Part shown: positions 49,040-57,021 of the stretch, piece by piece
Layout: each line of letters starts with the position of its first letter
How positions within the stretch are numbered: position 1 is the first letter of the stretch
From: Acidobacteriota bacterium
Lineage (GTDB): Bacteria; Acidobacteriota; Thermoanaerobaculia; Gp7-AA8
Direction: 5' to 3'
DNA: 64,000 bases
Assembly: GCA_021781455.1 (NCBI GenBank)
Contig: JAJXWV010000030.1
Location: 124,001-188,000, forward strand
Position numbers and translations under genes: made by a program
The notes under the pieces: generated by a model
What the model was told of the DNA's origin: nothing
The model's database searches: none
What the model saw: only the letters and a program-made list of their open reading frames with translations

Positions 49040-49519
49040 ATGAATCAGGCGCAGTGGATGGAAGAAGCGCTTGCGCTCGCCGCCGCGGCGGCCGCCGAGG
49101 GTGAGGCGCCGGTGGGTGCCGTCATCGTCGACGGCGAAGGACGGATCATCGGCCGTGGCCGCAACCGCCGCGAATCGGGCGATCCGCTCGGTCATGCCGA
49201 GCTGATCGCCATCGCCGAGGCGGCCCGGGCGGTCGGGGGCTGGAGGCTGGAGGGAACGACCATGGTCGTCACCCTCGAGCCGTGCGCGATGTGTGCCGGA
49301 GCTCTGGTGAACGCCCGCGTGTCGAAGCTGCTGTTCGCTGCCTTCGATCCGAAGGCGGGGTTCTGCGGCTCCCTCGGCAACCTCGTGCAGGACGCGCGGC
49401 TGAACCACCGGCTGGAAGTGGAGGGGGGCTTCATGGAAGAGCGCTCCCGCGATCTTCTGCAGGCTTTTTTTCGCGAGCTGCGCCAACGCGATCGAACGGA
49501 GAGGTGGCAGAGTGGCTGA
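49040..49519 (+). CDS. tadA: tRNA adenosine(34) deaminase TadA
   Basis: 159 residues. Zinc ligands and proton shuttle: H52-A-E54 and P81-C82-A-M-C85. It converts A34 to inosine in tRNA-Arg(ACG), allowing CGU, CGC and CGA to be read. It follows that tRNA gene and has a TATCTT box 6 bases before the ATG. The last 22 bases of its frame (from 49498) are also the 5' part of tRNA-Ser(CGA), so the C-terminal residues are fixed by tRNA sequence. Confidence 0.95.
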   Translation: MNQAQWMEEALALAAAAAAEGEAPVGAVIVDGEGRIIGRGRNRRESGDPLGHAELIAIAEAARAVGGWRLEGTTMVVTLEPCAMCAGALVNARVSKLLFAAFDPKAGFCGSLGNLVQDARLNHRLEVEGGFMEERSRDLLQAFFRELRQRDRTERWQSG

Positions 49520-49587
49520 ACGCGGCGGTCTCGAAAACCGTTATACCTTTACGGGTATCGAGGGTTCGAATCCCTCCCTCTCCGCCA
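49498..49587 (+). tRNA. tRNA-Ser (anticodon CGA)
   Basis: Acceptor GGAGAGG pairs with CCTCTCC. Anticodon loop CTCGAAA (CGA). Long variable arm (GTTATACC...GGGTATCG) typical of serine tRNAs. CCA encoded. It overlaps the 3' end of tadA by 22 bases. Confidence 0.95.
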
Positions 49588-49598
49588 GGATCGTCAGG

Positions 49599-49690
49599 AG
49601 AATTGAAAATGAAAAATTGAAAATTGAAATCGTCATCCTTTAGCGCTGACGATTTGTTGTCAATTTTCAATTTACAATTTTCAATTCTCA
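49599..49690. repeat. ATTGAAA heptamer hairpin between the tRNA-Ser genes
   Basis: ATTGAAA/ATGAAAA units (49601-49629) face inverted TTTCAAT/TTTACAA units (49660-49689); the inner loop carries its own hairpin CGTCA...TGACG. The right arm ends four bases before tRNA-Ser(GGA). Confidence 0.8.
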
Positions 49691-49693
49691 ATC

Positions 49694-49784
49694 GGAGAGA
49701 TGGCCGAGTGGCTTAAGGCGCACGCTTGGAAAGCGTGTGTACGTTAATCGCGTACCGTGGGTTCGAATCCCACTCTCTCCGCCA
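49694..49784 (+). tRNA. tRNA-Ser (anticodon GGA)
   Basis: Acceptor GGAGAGA pairs with TCTCTCC. Anticodon stem CACGC/GCGTG with loop TTGGAAA (GGA). Variable arm TGTACGTTAATCGCGTACC. CCA encoded. Confidence 0.95.
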
Positions 49785-49796
49785 GTACCGACACCA

Positions 49797-49926
49797 GGCT
49801 CGCTGGAAGGAGCCCGGGTCCTGTGCAGCGGGCGCACCGAACCTCGTCAGGTCCGGAAGGAAGCAGCGATAAGGTGCTCAACCTGCGTGACACAGTCCGG
49901 CCTGGGCTCTTTCGAGCGAGCCTTTT
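49797..49926 (+). ncRNA. ffs: Signal recognition particle RNA (4.5S/SRP RNA)
   Basis: The conserved tetraloop/Ffh-binding segment GTCAGGTCCGGAAGGAAGCA (49846-49865) and the matching asymmetric loop side are unmistakable. The core helix runs from about 49811 (AGCCCGGGT) to 49909. An extra outer helix pairs GGCTCGCT (49797-49804) with AGCGAGCC (49915-49922), followed by TTTTT. The RNA pairs with Ffh to target membrane proteins. The exact ends are uncertain by about 15 bases. Confidence 0.92.
49902..49926 (+). terminator. Terminator hairpin at the 3' end of SRP RNA
   Basis: GGCTC...GAGCC closes a short hairpin around TTTCGAGC, followed by TTTTT. It may alternate with the outer helix of the RNA. 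Confidence 0.5.
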
Positions 49927-49930
49927 TATC

Positions 49931-50016
49931 CAGCGGGCAGCAGGTAGCCAGTCGCGGGCAGGGCGAGAACAACGTCCCTACCCGCTACCCGCTACCCGCT
50001 ACCCGCTACCCGCTTC
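49931..50016. repeat. GCTACCC heptamer module upstream of dnaX
   Basis: A degenerate left arm (GCGGGCAG, GGTAGCC, 49931-49961) faces a right arm with about five GCTACCC units (49978-50014). The right arm ends just before the -10 box of dnaX. Confidence 0.7.
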
Positions 50017-50018
50017 GC

Positions 50019-50024
50019 TATACT
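50019..50024 (+). promoter_or_regulatory. -10 box TATACT, 10 bases before dnaX
   Basis: TATACT is followed after 10 bases by the dnaX ATG (50035), with no Shine-Dalgarno site. The -35 region would fall inside the GCTACCC heptamer array. Confidence 0.45.
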
Positions 50025-50034
50025 CCACGCACCC

Positions 50035-51636
50035 ATGGCCTACCAGGCACTCGCGCGGAAATACCGTCCGCAGCGCTTCGAAGACATCATCGGACAGGAC
50101 ACGGTCGTTCGCACCCTGCAGAACGCCATCGAGTCCGGTCGGATCCACCACGCTTATCTCTTTTCCGGTGTTCGCGGCATCGGAAAAACCACCGCGGCGC
50201 GCATCCTGGCCAAGGCCCTCAACTGCGTCAAAGGCCCTACCACCGAGCCCTGCAATGAGTGCACGGCCTGCCTCGAGATCACCGAAGGCATCGACATGGA
50301 CGTGCGCGAGATCGACGCCGCCACGTACACCGGGGTCGACAACATCCGCGACCTGCGCGAGGTCACGCAGTTCCAGCCGGCTCGCGACCGCAATCGAATC
50401 TTCATCATCGACGAGGCGCACATGCTCTCCACCGCCGCGTGGAACGCCCTGCTGAAGATCCTCGAAGAACCTCCTCCGCACGTGGTGTTCATGTTCGCCA
50501 CGACGGAAGTGCACAAGGTCCTGCCGACGATCCTGTCGCGCGTGCAGAAATTCGCGCTTCGCAAGATCACGCTCGAGGAGCTCATCGCGCGCCTCCAGCA
50601 GATCTCTGACGAGGAGAACATCACCATCGACCGCGCGGCGATCGAAGTCATCGCCCGGCGCGGAGAGGGAAGTGTTCGCGATTCGCTCTCGCTCCTCGAC
50701 CAGGTGATCGCGTTCAGCGGCCGCAACATCAGCACGACCGACGTGGCCACCGTCCTCGGCCTCTCCGAAACGGTTTTCTTCGCGCGGCTGGTCGGGCTCA
50801 TGGCAGACGGGAATCACTCCGGCATTCTGGAAGCGCTGCAGGAAGCGGCGGACACAGGTCGCGATTTCAAGATGCTCTATCGCGATTTGCTCAACTTCAT
50901 TCGCAACCTGCTGCTGATTGCGGGTGGCGCGAACGAAGCCATGCTTTCCGCTTCCCCCGAGGATCTGGTCACGATCCATTCGGTGTCGGATCGTTTTTCG
51001 TACTCGGAGCTGCTGCGCATCGCCAACCTTCTGCTGCGCGACGACGACACAGTCAATCACGCCGAGCATCAGCGGCTGGCGGTGGAGATCGCCCTTCTGA
51101 AAGCGGCCACCTACCCGCGCCTCAAGGCGGTGGAGGACGTGCTGTCCGCCGGCGGCGGAGCGCAGCGGGCCAGCAGCGAGCGCCGGGCGGCGGCAACCGC
51201 TCCGTCGCGCACGGCCCAGGCGCCAAAGCAGGAGACTGCTGAGCCGCCGCGAACCGCGAAGGCTTCGTCGCCGGCCCCTCGCGCGGCGGTGAGCGGTGAG
51301 CTCAGCAGCGTGGTCGAGCGTTTGCAGAAATCGAAACCGCGGATCGCCAGCTATGTCGAGCACGCGAAACACGTGCAGAAGGAAGGCAACCGCATCGTCT
51401 GGACGTTTACCGATGCGTACTACGCCGAGGCGGTGACTGAAGCGCGTGGCGTCATCGAGTCGATCGCATCGGAGATTTTCGGCATGCCGACGACGATCGA
51501 AGCGAAACTCGACGAGCCGCAGGCCGGCGGCGGCAAGCGTGCTTCTGATCAGCCGTCCGCGCTCGGCGACGATCCCGTCGTCCGCGCCTTTCAGAAGCAC
51601 CTCGGCGGCGAGATCATCGACTCGAAGAAGCGGTAA
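50035..51636 (+). CDS. dnaX: DNA polymerase III subunit gamma/tau
   Basis: 533 residues. Walker [10 protein letters not shown] (45-53), a four-Cys zinc module ([18 protein letters not shown]), DEAH (about 127-130) and the sensor region ILSRVQKF. Domains I-III form the clamp loader up to ~360. An Ala/Pro/Ser linker (about 370-425) and a C-terminal tau-like domain follow. It loads the beta clamp and joins polymerase cores. First gene of dnaX-ybaB-recR. Confidence 0.97.
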   Translation: MAYQALARKYRPQRFEDIIGQDTVVRTLQNAIESGRIHHAYLFSGVRGIGKTTAARILAKALNCVKGPTTEPCNECTACLEITEGIDMDVREIDAATYTGVDNIRDLREVTQFQPARDRNRIFIIDEAHMLSTAAWNALLKILEEPPPHVVFMFATTEVHKVLPTILSRVQKFALRKITLEELIARLQQISDEENITIDRAAIEVIARRGEGSVRDSLSLLDQVIAFSGRNISTTDVATVLGLSETVFFARLVGLMADGNHSGILEALQEAADTGRDFKMLYRDLLNFIRNLLLIAGGANEAMLSASPEDLVTIHSVSDRFSYSELLRIANLLLRDDDTVNHAEHQRLAVEIALLKAATYPRLKAVEDVLSAGGGAQRASSERRAAATAPSRTAQAPKQETAEPPRTAKASSPAPRAAVSGELSSVVERLQKSKPRIASYVEHAKHVQKEGNRIVWTFTDAYYAEAVTEARGVIESIASEIFGMPTTIEAKLDEPQAGGGKRASDQPSALGDDPVVRAFQKHLGGEIIDSKKR

Positions 51637-51646
51637 GGAGCCCCTT

Positions 51647-51946
51647 ATGAATCCGAAGCAGCTCATGAAGCAGGTCCAGCAGATGCAGGAGCAGATGCAG
51701 CAACGCATGGCCGAGCTGCGCGTCGAGGGAAGCGCCGGCGGCGGGATGGTCAAGGCCACCATGAACGGCTCGAAGGAGCTGCTCGGCGTCGTGATCGACA
51801 AGGAAGCGGTCGATCCCAACGACGTGGAGATGCTGCAGGACCTGGTCGTGGCCGCGGTGAACGAAGCCTCGCGCAAAGTCGACGAAGAAATGCAGGGGCA
51901 GATCGGAGCCATGACCGGCGGCATGAAGATCCCCGGACTTTTCTGA
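51647..51946 (+). CDS. ybaB: YbaB/EbfC nucleoid-associated protein
   Basis: 99 residues. An N-terminal Gln/Met-rich helix ([18 protein letters not shown]) and the core [16 protein letters not shown] and [12 protein letters not shown] are typical of this small dimeric DNA-binding protein. It lies ten bases after dnaX (with AAGGAG in between) and before recR, the usual arrangement. Confidence 0.95.
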   Translation: MNPKQLMKQVQQMQEQMQQRMAELRVEGSAGGGMVKATMNGSKELLGVVIDKEAVDPNDVEMLQDLVVAAVNEASRKVDEEMQGQIGAMTGGMKIPGLF

Positions 51947-51951
51947 ACTTG

Positions 51952-52036
51952 AGCGGGTAGCGAGTAGCGGGTAGCGGGTAGGAGAACGAACCTTCACTTT
52001 CCACCTACCCGCTACCCGCTACCCGCTACCCGCTTC
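51952..52036. repeat. GGGTAGC heptamer hairpin between ybaB and recR
   Basis: About four GGGTAGC/GAGTAGC units (51954-51981) face about four inverted GCTACCC units (52004-52034). It starts just after the ybaB stop and ends ten bases before the recR ATG, within what is otherwise a tight operon. Confidence 0.8.
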
Positions 52037-52045
52037 ACGGTAGAC

Positions 52046-52639
52046 ATGACAGCACCGCCACTCTCGAATCTCATCAACGAGCTGACCAAGCTTCCCGGGA
52101 TCGGAGGGAAGTCGGCCTCGCGGCTGGCCTACTGGATCCTGAAGCGCACGCGTGCGGAAGCAGAGGCGCTGGCCAGCGCCATCGTGGACGTGAAAGAGAA
52201 GATCTTTCGCTGCTCGGTCTGCAACAACATGACGGACGTCGATCCCTGCGCGATCTGCAGCGATCCGCGGCGTGATCCGTCGGTCGTCTGCGTCGTGGAA
52301 GAGGCGTACAACATCGCCACCATCGAGCAGACGCGCGAGTTCAAGGGGATGTTCCACGTCCTGCTCGGCGCACTGTCGCCTCTGAAGGGAATCGGACCGC
52401 TGGACATCGACGTGGCCGGGCTGGTCAAACGCGTGCAGGCCGGGGGTGTGCGCGAGGTGATCATCGCCACGAATCCGAACGTGGAGGGAGAGGCCACGGC
52501 GCTCTACATCGCCCAGCAGCTCCATCCGCTGCAGGTGAAGGCCACGCGGCTGGCGTTCGGGCTGCCGGTCGGCGGCGATCTGGAGTACGCCGATCAGGTC
52601 ACGATGGCGAAGGCGCTGGAAGGGCGTCGCGAGATTTAA
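52046..52639 (+). CDS. recR: Recombination mediator RecR
   Basis: 197 residues: N-terminal helix-hairpin-helix ([16 protein letters not shown]), zinc finger (CSVCNN...CAIC), Toprim domain ([10 protein letters not shown]) and the C-terminal [19 protein letters not shown] segment. It helps load RecA with RecO/RecF. Last gene of the dnaX-ybaB-recR group. Confidence 0.97.
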   Translation: MTAPPLSNLINELTKLPGIGGKSASRLAYWILKRTRAEAEALASAIVDVKEKIFRCSVCNNMTDVDPCAICSDPRRDPSVVCVVEEAYNIATIEQTREFKGMFHVLLGALSPLKGIGPLDIDVAGLVKRVQAGGVREVIIATNPNVEGEATALYIAQQLHPLQVKATRLAFGLPVGGDLEYADQVTMAKALEGRREI

Positions 52640-52707
52640 ACTTAGGTGCTTAAGTCGCTATCATGCTATACATTTGCGTCCCGCCCACGGGCAACTGGTG
52701 ACAATCG

Positions 52708-53208
52708 ATGGCCTCTCCTGATCTCGTGATGTACGAGGAGGAGTACCAGCAGATCAAGGACACTCTCCATCGTCTGCAGGTCGACTCCAACTCAAAAATC
52801 GTCTTTCTGGTCGACAAAAACGGCCAGCAGATCGCGTCGCAGGGTGACATGCGGGGCGTCGATGCCACGTCACTGGCCTCCCTGACCGCCGGCAACGTGG
52901 CCGCCACGGACGGGCTGGCCAAACTCATCGGTGAAAAGGAGTTCTCGATCCTTTTCCACGAAGGCGAGCGCGACAACATCCATATTTCCCTGGTGGCCGA
53001 GCGCGTGATTCTCGTTGTCATTTTCGACGAGAAGTCGTCGCTCGGCCTGGTGCGGCTGCGGGTCAAGAAGGCTTCACAGGAGCTCGAGCGAACGTTCGAG
53101 CAATTACTGAAGAAGGCCGAAGCGGACCGGGGCAGTCTGGCAAATCGCTTCGACTCGCCGTTCGCTGAGATCACAGACGAGGACATCGACAGCCTGTTCA
53201 GCGAATAG
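52708..53208 (+). CDS. mglB: MglB-like roadblock/LC7 GTPase-activating protein
   Basis: 166 residues. The roadblock fold (about 10-130) shows KIVFLVDKNGQQIASQGD, SLTAGNVAATDGLAKLIG and EFSILFHEGERDNIHISLV. MglB stimulates GTP hydrolysis by MglA and sets cell polarity in Myxococcus. The C-terminal ~35 residues are extra. mglA starts three bases after its stop. TATCAT/TATACA boxes at about 52658-52676 lie ~35-50 bases upstream. Confidence 0.92.
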   Translation: MASPDLVMYEEEYQQIKDTLHRLQVDSNSKIVFLVDKNGQQIASQGDMRGVDATSLASLTAGNVAATDGLAKLIGEKEFSILFHEGERDNIHISLVAERVILVVIFDEKSSLGLVRLRVKKASQELERTFEQLLKKAEADRGSLANRFDSPFAEITDEDIDSLFSE

Positions 53209-53211
53209 CGC

Positions 53212-53796
53212 ATGACTTTCATCAACTACGCGGCCCGAGAGATCAACTGCAAGATCGTTTACTACGGTCCCGGACTGTGCGGAAAAACGACCAACCTGCA
53301 GTGGATCTACGACAAGACCAACCCGCAGGCCAAGGGGAAGCTGATCTCTCTCGCCACCGAGACTGACCGCACCCTGTTCTTCGATTTCCTTCCTCTCGAT
53401 CTCGGCACGGTCCGCGGCTTCAAGACCCGCTTCCACCTCTACACCGTCCCCGGCCAGGTCTTCTACGACGCCTCGCGCAAGCTGATCCTCAAAGGCGTGG
53501 ACGGCGTCGTTTTCGTCGCCGACTCGCAGGAGCCTCGCATGGAGGCCAATTCCGAGTCGCTCCTGAATCTCGAGAAGAACCTCAAGGAGCAGGGATACGA
53601 CCTGCGCAGCGTCCCGTACGTTCTGCAGTTCAACAAGCGCGACCTGCCCACGGCGGTTTCGGCCGAGGATATGTACCGGCAGCTGAACTTCAAGGGCGAG
53701 CCGACCTACGAGGCCGTGGCCATGAACGGCACCGGCGTGTTCGACACACTGAAGGCCGTCGCCAAGCTCGTGCTCACCGAACTGAAGAAGAAGTGA
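53212..53796 (+). CDS. mglA: MglA-like small Ras-family GTPase
   Basis: 194 residues. P loop GPGLCGKTT (19-27), switch-region [24 protein letters not shown], base recognition NKRD. MglA is the polarity switch that controls gliding and type IV pilus position in Myxococcus; homologues also occur in non-motile bacteria. It is co-transcribed with mglB. The motility machinery itself is not in this window. Confidence 0.95.
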   Translation: MTFINYAAREINCKIVYYGPGLCGKTTNLQWIYDKTNPQAKGKLISLATETDRTLFFDFLPLDLGTVRGFKTRFHLYTVPGQVFYDASRKLILKGVDGVVFVADSQEPRMEANSESLLNLEKNLKEQGYDLRSVPYVLQFNKRDLPTAVSAEDMYRQLNFKGEPTYEAVAMNGTGVFDTLKAVAKLVLTELKKK

Positions 53797-53800
53797 TCAC

Positions 53801-53906
53801 GAGATCGCAGAGGGCAGATCGCAGGCGGTCCGCGTTGTCTTGGTGGAGAGCACTGACCAGTAGCGCGGAGTCACCTGCGATCCGCGATCTGCCATCTGCG
53901 ATCTCC
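53801..53906. repeat. TGCGATC heptamer hairpin between mglA and the acetyltransferase gene
   Basis: GATCGCA/GATCGCAG units (53802-53825) face inverted TGCGATC, CGCGATC, TGCCATC, TGCGATC units (53875-53904) in strict 7-base register. It ends five bases before the ATG at 53911. Confidence 0.78.
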
Positions 53907-53910
53907 AGAG

Positions 53911-54381
53911 ATGATCGTCCGACGCGCCACCCACTCCGACATCTACACGATCGCCCGCATCCATCAGCGCGCGATTCGGAGCACGACCTCCTTCTACTCG
54001 GTGGCGCAGATCGAGTCGTGGGCGGCGCACATCGTTCCGGAAGCCTATCTGCCGTACATCGCCGCCACCGATTTCTTCGTCATCGTGGACGGCGAGAACG
54101 GCGTCATCGGCTTCGCCTCGCTCGACCGCCATCACGCGGAGGTGGCCTCGATCTACGTCGATCCGGCGCACGTTCGCCGCGGTGCGGGGAGACGACTCAT
54201 CGACGCGATCGAAGCCTCCGCGCGCCAGGCGGACATCATCCGTTTGCATGTCACGGCCTCGCTGTACGCGATGCCGTTCTACCACGCCGTCGGCTTCGAT
54301 CTCGTCGAGCACGCCACCTCGCGCACGCGCGGCGGCGTCGAGATGCCGTGCGCTCGGATGGTCAAGAATCTTGCGGACTGA
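53911..54381 (+). CDS. GNAT-family N-acetyltransferase
   Basis: 156 residues. The acetyl-CoA-binding segment VRRGAGRRLIDAIE (R/Q-x-x-G-x-G/A) and the preceding strand EVASIYVDP define the GNAT fold, and FYHAVGF is the usual late motif. The acceptor is unknown. The start abuts a hairpin repeat, and no ribosome binding site is apparent. Confidence 0.9.
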   Translation: MIVRRATHSDIYTIARIHQRAIRSTTSFYSVAQIESWAAHIVPEAYLPYIAATDFFVIVDGENGVIGFASLDRHHAEVASIYVDPAHVRRGAGRRLIDAIEASARQADIIRLHVTASLYAMPFYHAVGFDLVEHATSRTRGGVEMPCARMVKNLAD

Positions 54382-54429
54382 TTTGGCCGCAATTGGCCTG
54401 CCCTCTGCTCTCTCGGCGCTGCGCTCCGA

Positions 54430-54435
54430 TAGAAT
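54430..54435 (+). promoter_or_regulatory. -10 box TAGAAT, 9 bases before yvcK
   Basis: TAGAAT is followed after 9 bases by the ATG at 54445; no Shine-Dalgarno site is present, so the leader would be ~3 bases. Confidence 0.5.
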
Positions 54436-54444
54436 CCCCGGCCA

Positions 54445-55488
54445 ATGCGTCAGGGCTTGAACATCGTCGCGATGGGAGGCGGCACCGGGTTGTCGACGCT
54501 GCTGCGCGGGCTGAAGACCCATGTCGAAGCCGACGGCGCCTGGTCGATCGCTCGCCTGGTCGCCCTCGTCACCGTCACGGACGAGGGCGGATCGTCGGGG
54601 GTCCTGCGCCGGCAGTTCGGGATGCTCCCCCCGGGCGACGTGCGCAACTGCATCGTCGCTCTCGCCGAGGAAGAGCAGCTCCTGTCGCAGGTCTTCAACT
54701 ATCGGTTCGCAGGCGATTCGGAGTTCAAGGGACATTCGCTCGGGAACCTCCTGCTGATGGCGATGACCGACATCACCGGCAGCTTCGAGGACGCAGTGCT
54801 GGCAGCCTCAGAGGTCCTGGCGATCCGCGGCGAGATCTTTCCCTCGACCCTTCAGGACGTCCGTTTGCGCGCCACTCTGGAAGACGGCTCCGAGCTCGTT
54901 GGCGAGGTCGCCATCAGCGGTTCGTTCCTCGGCGAGAAAGCGAGCACGAAACCGCGCCACGCCCGCATCGCCTCAATCGCCATCGATCCCCCGGACGCCA
55001 CACCCGTGGCACGGGCCCTCGAGGCCGTGGCCGAAGCGGACCTGATCATCGTCGGCCCCGGCTCGCTGTACACCTCCGTTCTACCCAATCTCGTCATCAA
55101 GCCGCTGGCCGAAGCGCTGAGGCAATCGCGCGCCCTGCGCGTCTACATCTGCAATGTCATGACCCAGCCTGGGGAGACCGACGACTACGCGGCCGAGGAT
55201 CACCTCAGCGCGATCATCGAGCACGCCGGCCTCGTCGTCGACGTCATGGTCATCAACGGACGAAAGCCGTCCGAGCCGATCATCGCCGCGTACGCAGTCG
55301 AGAATCAGCATCCGGTGCCGTTCGACGTCGGCAGAGTCCGCGAGCTCGGCGTGACGCCGTTTTTCGGCGACATCATCTCCGAGGGCAACTATGTCCGCCA
55401 CGATTCCCGCGCCCTGGCCGATACGATCTTCCGGCTGTACGACCGCTACGGACGAGCGCGCGAGCGGATGCGACGCGGCGAACCCTGA
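54445..55488 (+). CDS. yvcK: YvcK/CofD-family gluconeogenesis factor
   Basis: 347 residues. MGGGTGLSTLLRGLK, TDEGGSSGVLRRQF, PPGDVRNCI, GPGSLYTSVLPNL and CNVMTQPGETDDY are characteristic. YvcK binds UDP-GlcNAc and is needed for cell-wall balance and growth on gluconeogenic substrates in Bacillus. Its location just before glmU, the UDP-GlcNAc synthase gene, fits this link. Confidence 0.95.
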   Translation: MRQGLNIVAMGGGTGLSTLLRGLKTHVEADGAWSIARLVALVTVTDEGGSSGVLRRQFGMLPPGDVRNCIVALAEEEQLLSQVFNYRFAGDSEFKGHSLGNLLLMAMTDITGSFEDAVLAASEVLAIRGEIFPSTLQDVRLRATLEDGSELVGEVAISGSFLGEKASTKPRHARIASIAIDPPDATPVARALEAVAEADLIIVGPGSLYTSVLPNLVIKPLAEALRQSRALRVYICNVMTQPGETDDYAAEDHLSAIIEHAGLVVDVMVINGRKPSEPIIAAYAVENQHPVPFDVGRVRELGVTPFFGDIISEGNYVRHDSRALADTIFRLYDRYGRARERMRRGEP

Positions 55489-55495
55489 GGCGACG

Positions 55496-55525
55496 TCTGG
55501 CACTGACACTCTTGTCTGTGCCAGA
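55496..55525 (+). terminator. Hairpin between yvcK and glmU
   Basis: An 8-bp stem TCTGGCAC (55496-55503) / GTGCCAGA (55518-55525) starts eight bases after the yvcK stop. No T-run follows, so it may be an attenuator or merely an RNA structure rather than a terminator. Confidence 0.35.
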
Positions 55526-55581
55526 GTTTGATCCGAGCCGCACAGACAGCAGTGCCACTCCGCTCATGCTCGAGGAAAGAC

Positions 55582-57000
55582 ATGCCCCACAACCTTGAAG
55601 TCATCATTCTGGCCGCGGGTCTCGGCACGCGGATGAAGTCGGCCACCATCAAAGTGCTGCACCGTGCCGCCGGCCGCCCGATCATCGACTACGTCCTCGA
55701 TCTCGCCGCAGATGTTTCCGAACGACCGCCGGTCGTGGTCGTCGGCCACCAGCGCGAGGCGGTTCAGAAGGCGATCGGCGAACGGGCGCGCTTCGCGGTC
55801 CAGGAGCAGCAGCTCGGAACCGGCCACGCTGTGATGCAGGCGGCCCGGTTCCTGGAGCACGAGGACATGGCCGGGCGCAACGTGCTGATCCTGTCGGGAG
55901 ACGTCCCACTGACCCGCCCGGAGACACTTCGCGGTCTTGCCGCGCAGCACGACCGCGAAAGGAACGCCCTGACGCTGCTCACTATGAAGCTCGAAGATCC
56001 CGGCATGTACGGCCGGATCGTGCGCGACCGCGACGGCGCGGTCGTCCGCATCGCCGAGGCCAAAGACACCAGCGCCGGCGAGAAGGCCATCGACGAGGTC
56101 AATGCCGGCATCTACCTGTTCAACGCCGCGGACCTCTTCGCCAACCTGCGCAACCTCTCGACGAACAACGCCCAGGGCGAGTACTACCTCACCGATCTCA
56201 TCGCCATGCTGCGCGACTCCGGCAAGCGCGTGGGCGCGTTGGTGGCCGCCGATCCCATCGAGGCCATCGGCGTGAATTCACGAGGCGAGCTGGCGGTGGT
56301 CGAGGCAGAGATTCAGAGACGGGTCGTGCAGCGGCTCATGACCGACGGAGTGACCTTCCGCAACCCGAACACGGTGGTCATCGATTCGACGGTGAGCATC
56401 GGCGCGGATACGGTGGTCTATCCCTTCGTCACGCTCGAGGGCAACACGCGGATCGGCGAAGGTTGCGTGATCGAGCCGGGCGTCCATCTGGTCAACACGA
56501 CGGTGGGCGACGACGTGCACGTCAAGAGCGGCACGGTGGCCGAGGAAGCCACGATCGGGGACGAGGCCAGCGTCGGTCCGTATGCGCACCTTCGTCCGGG
56601 GACGAATCTGGGCAAGCACGTGAAGGTGGGCAATTTCGTGGAGACGAAGAAAGCCGTCTTCGGCGAAGGCTCGAAGGCTTCCCACCTCTCGTACATCGGT
56701 GACGCCGAGGTGGGGGCGAACGTGAACATCGGCGCCGGGACGATCACCTGCAACTACGACGGCGTCCGAAAGCACAAGACCGTTCTGGAGGACGGCGTCT
56801 TCATCGGATCGGACACGCAGCTGGTCGCACCGGTGCGCGTCGGCCATGGGGCCTACGTGGGTGCCGGATCGACGATCACCAAGGACGTGCCCCCCGACGC
56901 CCTCGCTCTCAGCCGTGTGCCGCAGCGGAACGTGGAGGGTTGGGCCACGAAACGCCGCGCGGAAATGGCGAAGAAGAAAGAGGACGGCCAGGCCAAGTGA
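55582..57000 (+). CDS. glmU: Bifunctional GlcNAc-1-P uridyltransferase/GlcN-1-P acetyltransferase GlmU
   Basis: 472 residues from the ATG at 55582, chosen for GAGGAA 6 bases upstream and because homology begins here; an earlier ATG at 55528 adds 18 unrelated residues. The N-terminal uridyltransferase domain has LAAGLGTRMKS, GTGHAV and GDVPL. The C-terminal left-handed beta-helix (about 250-460) carries the acetyltransferase site (NFVETKK, NYDGVRKHKT). It makes UDP-GlcNAc for peptidoglycan and lipopolysaccharide. Confidence 0.97.
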   Translation: MPHNLEVIILAAGLGTRMKSATIKVLHRAAGRPIIDYVLDLAADVSERPPVVVVGHQREAVQKAIGERARFAVQEQQLGTGHAVMQAARFLEHEDMAGRNVLILSGDVPLTRPETLRGLAAQHDRERNALTLLTMKLEDPGMYGRIVRDRDGAVVRIAEAKDTSAGEKAIDEVNAGIYLFNAADLFANLRNLSTNNAQGEYYLTDLIAMLRDSGKRVGALVAADPIEAIGVNSRGELAVVEAEIQRRVVQRLMTDGVTFRNPNTVVIDSTVSIGADTVVYPFVTLEGNTRIGEGCVIEPGVHLVNTTVGDDVHVKSGTVAEEATIGDEASVGPYAHLRPGTNLGKHVKVGNFVETKKAVFGEGSKASHLSYIGDAEVGANVNIGAGTITCNYDGVRKHKTVLEDGVFIGSDTQLVAPVRVGHGAYVGAGSTITKDVPPDALALSRVPQRNVEGWATKRRAEMAKKKEDGQAK

Positions 57001-57021
57001 CGGCCTAACGAGTCGCCGTCA
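56998..57021. terminator. Hairpin between convergent glmU and protease-like genes
   Basis: TGACGGC (56998-57004, including the glmU stop) pairs with GCCGTCA (57015-57021) around a loop of ten bases that contains the opposite gene's stop. The two stops are only four bases apart, so this may serve both strands. Confidence 0.4.
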
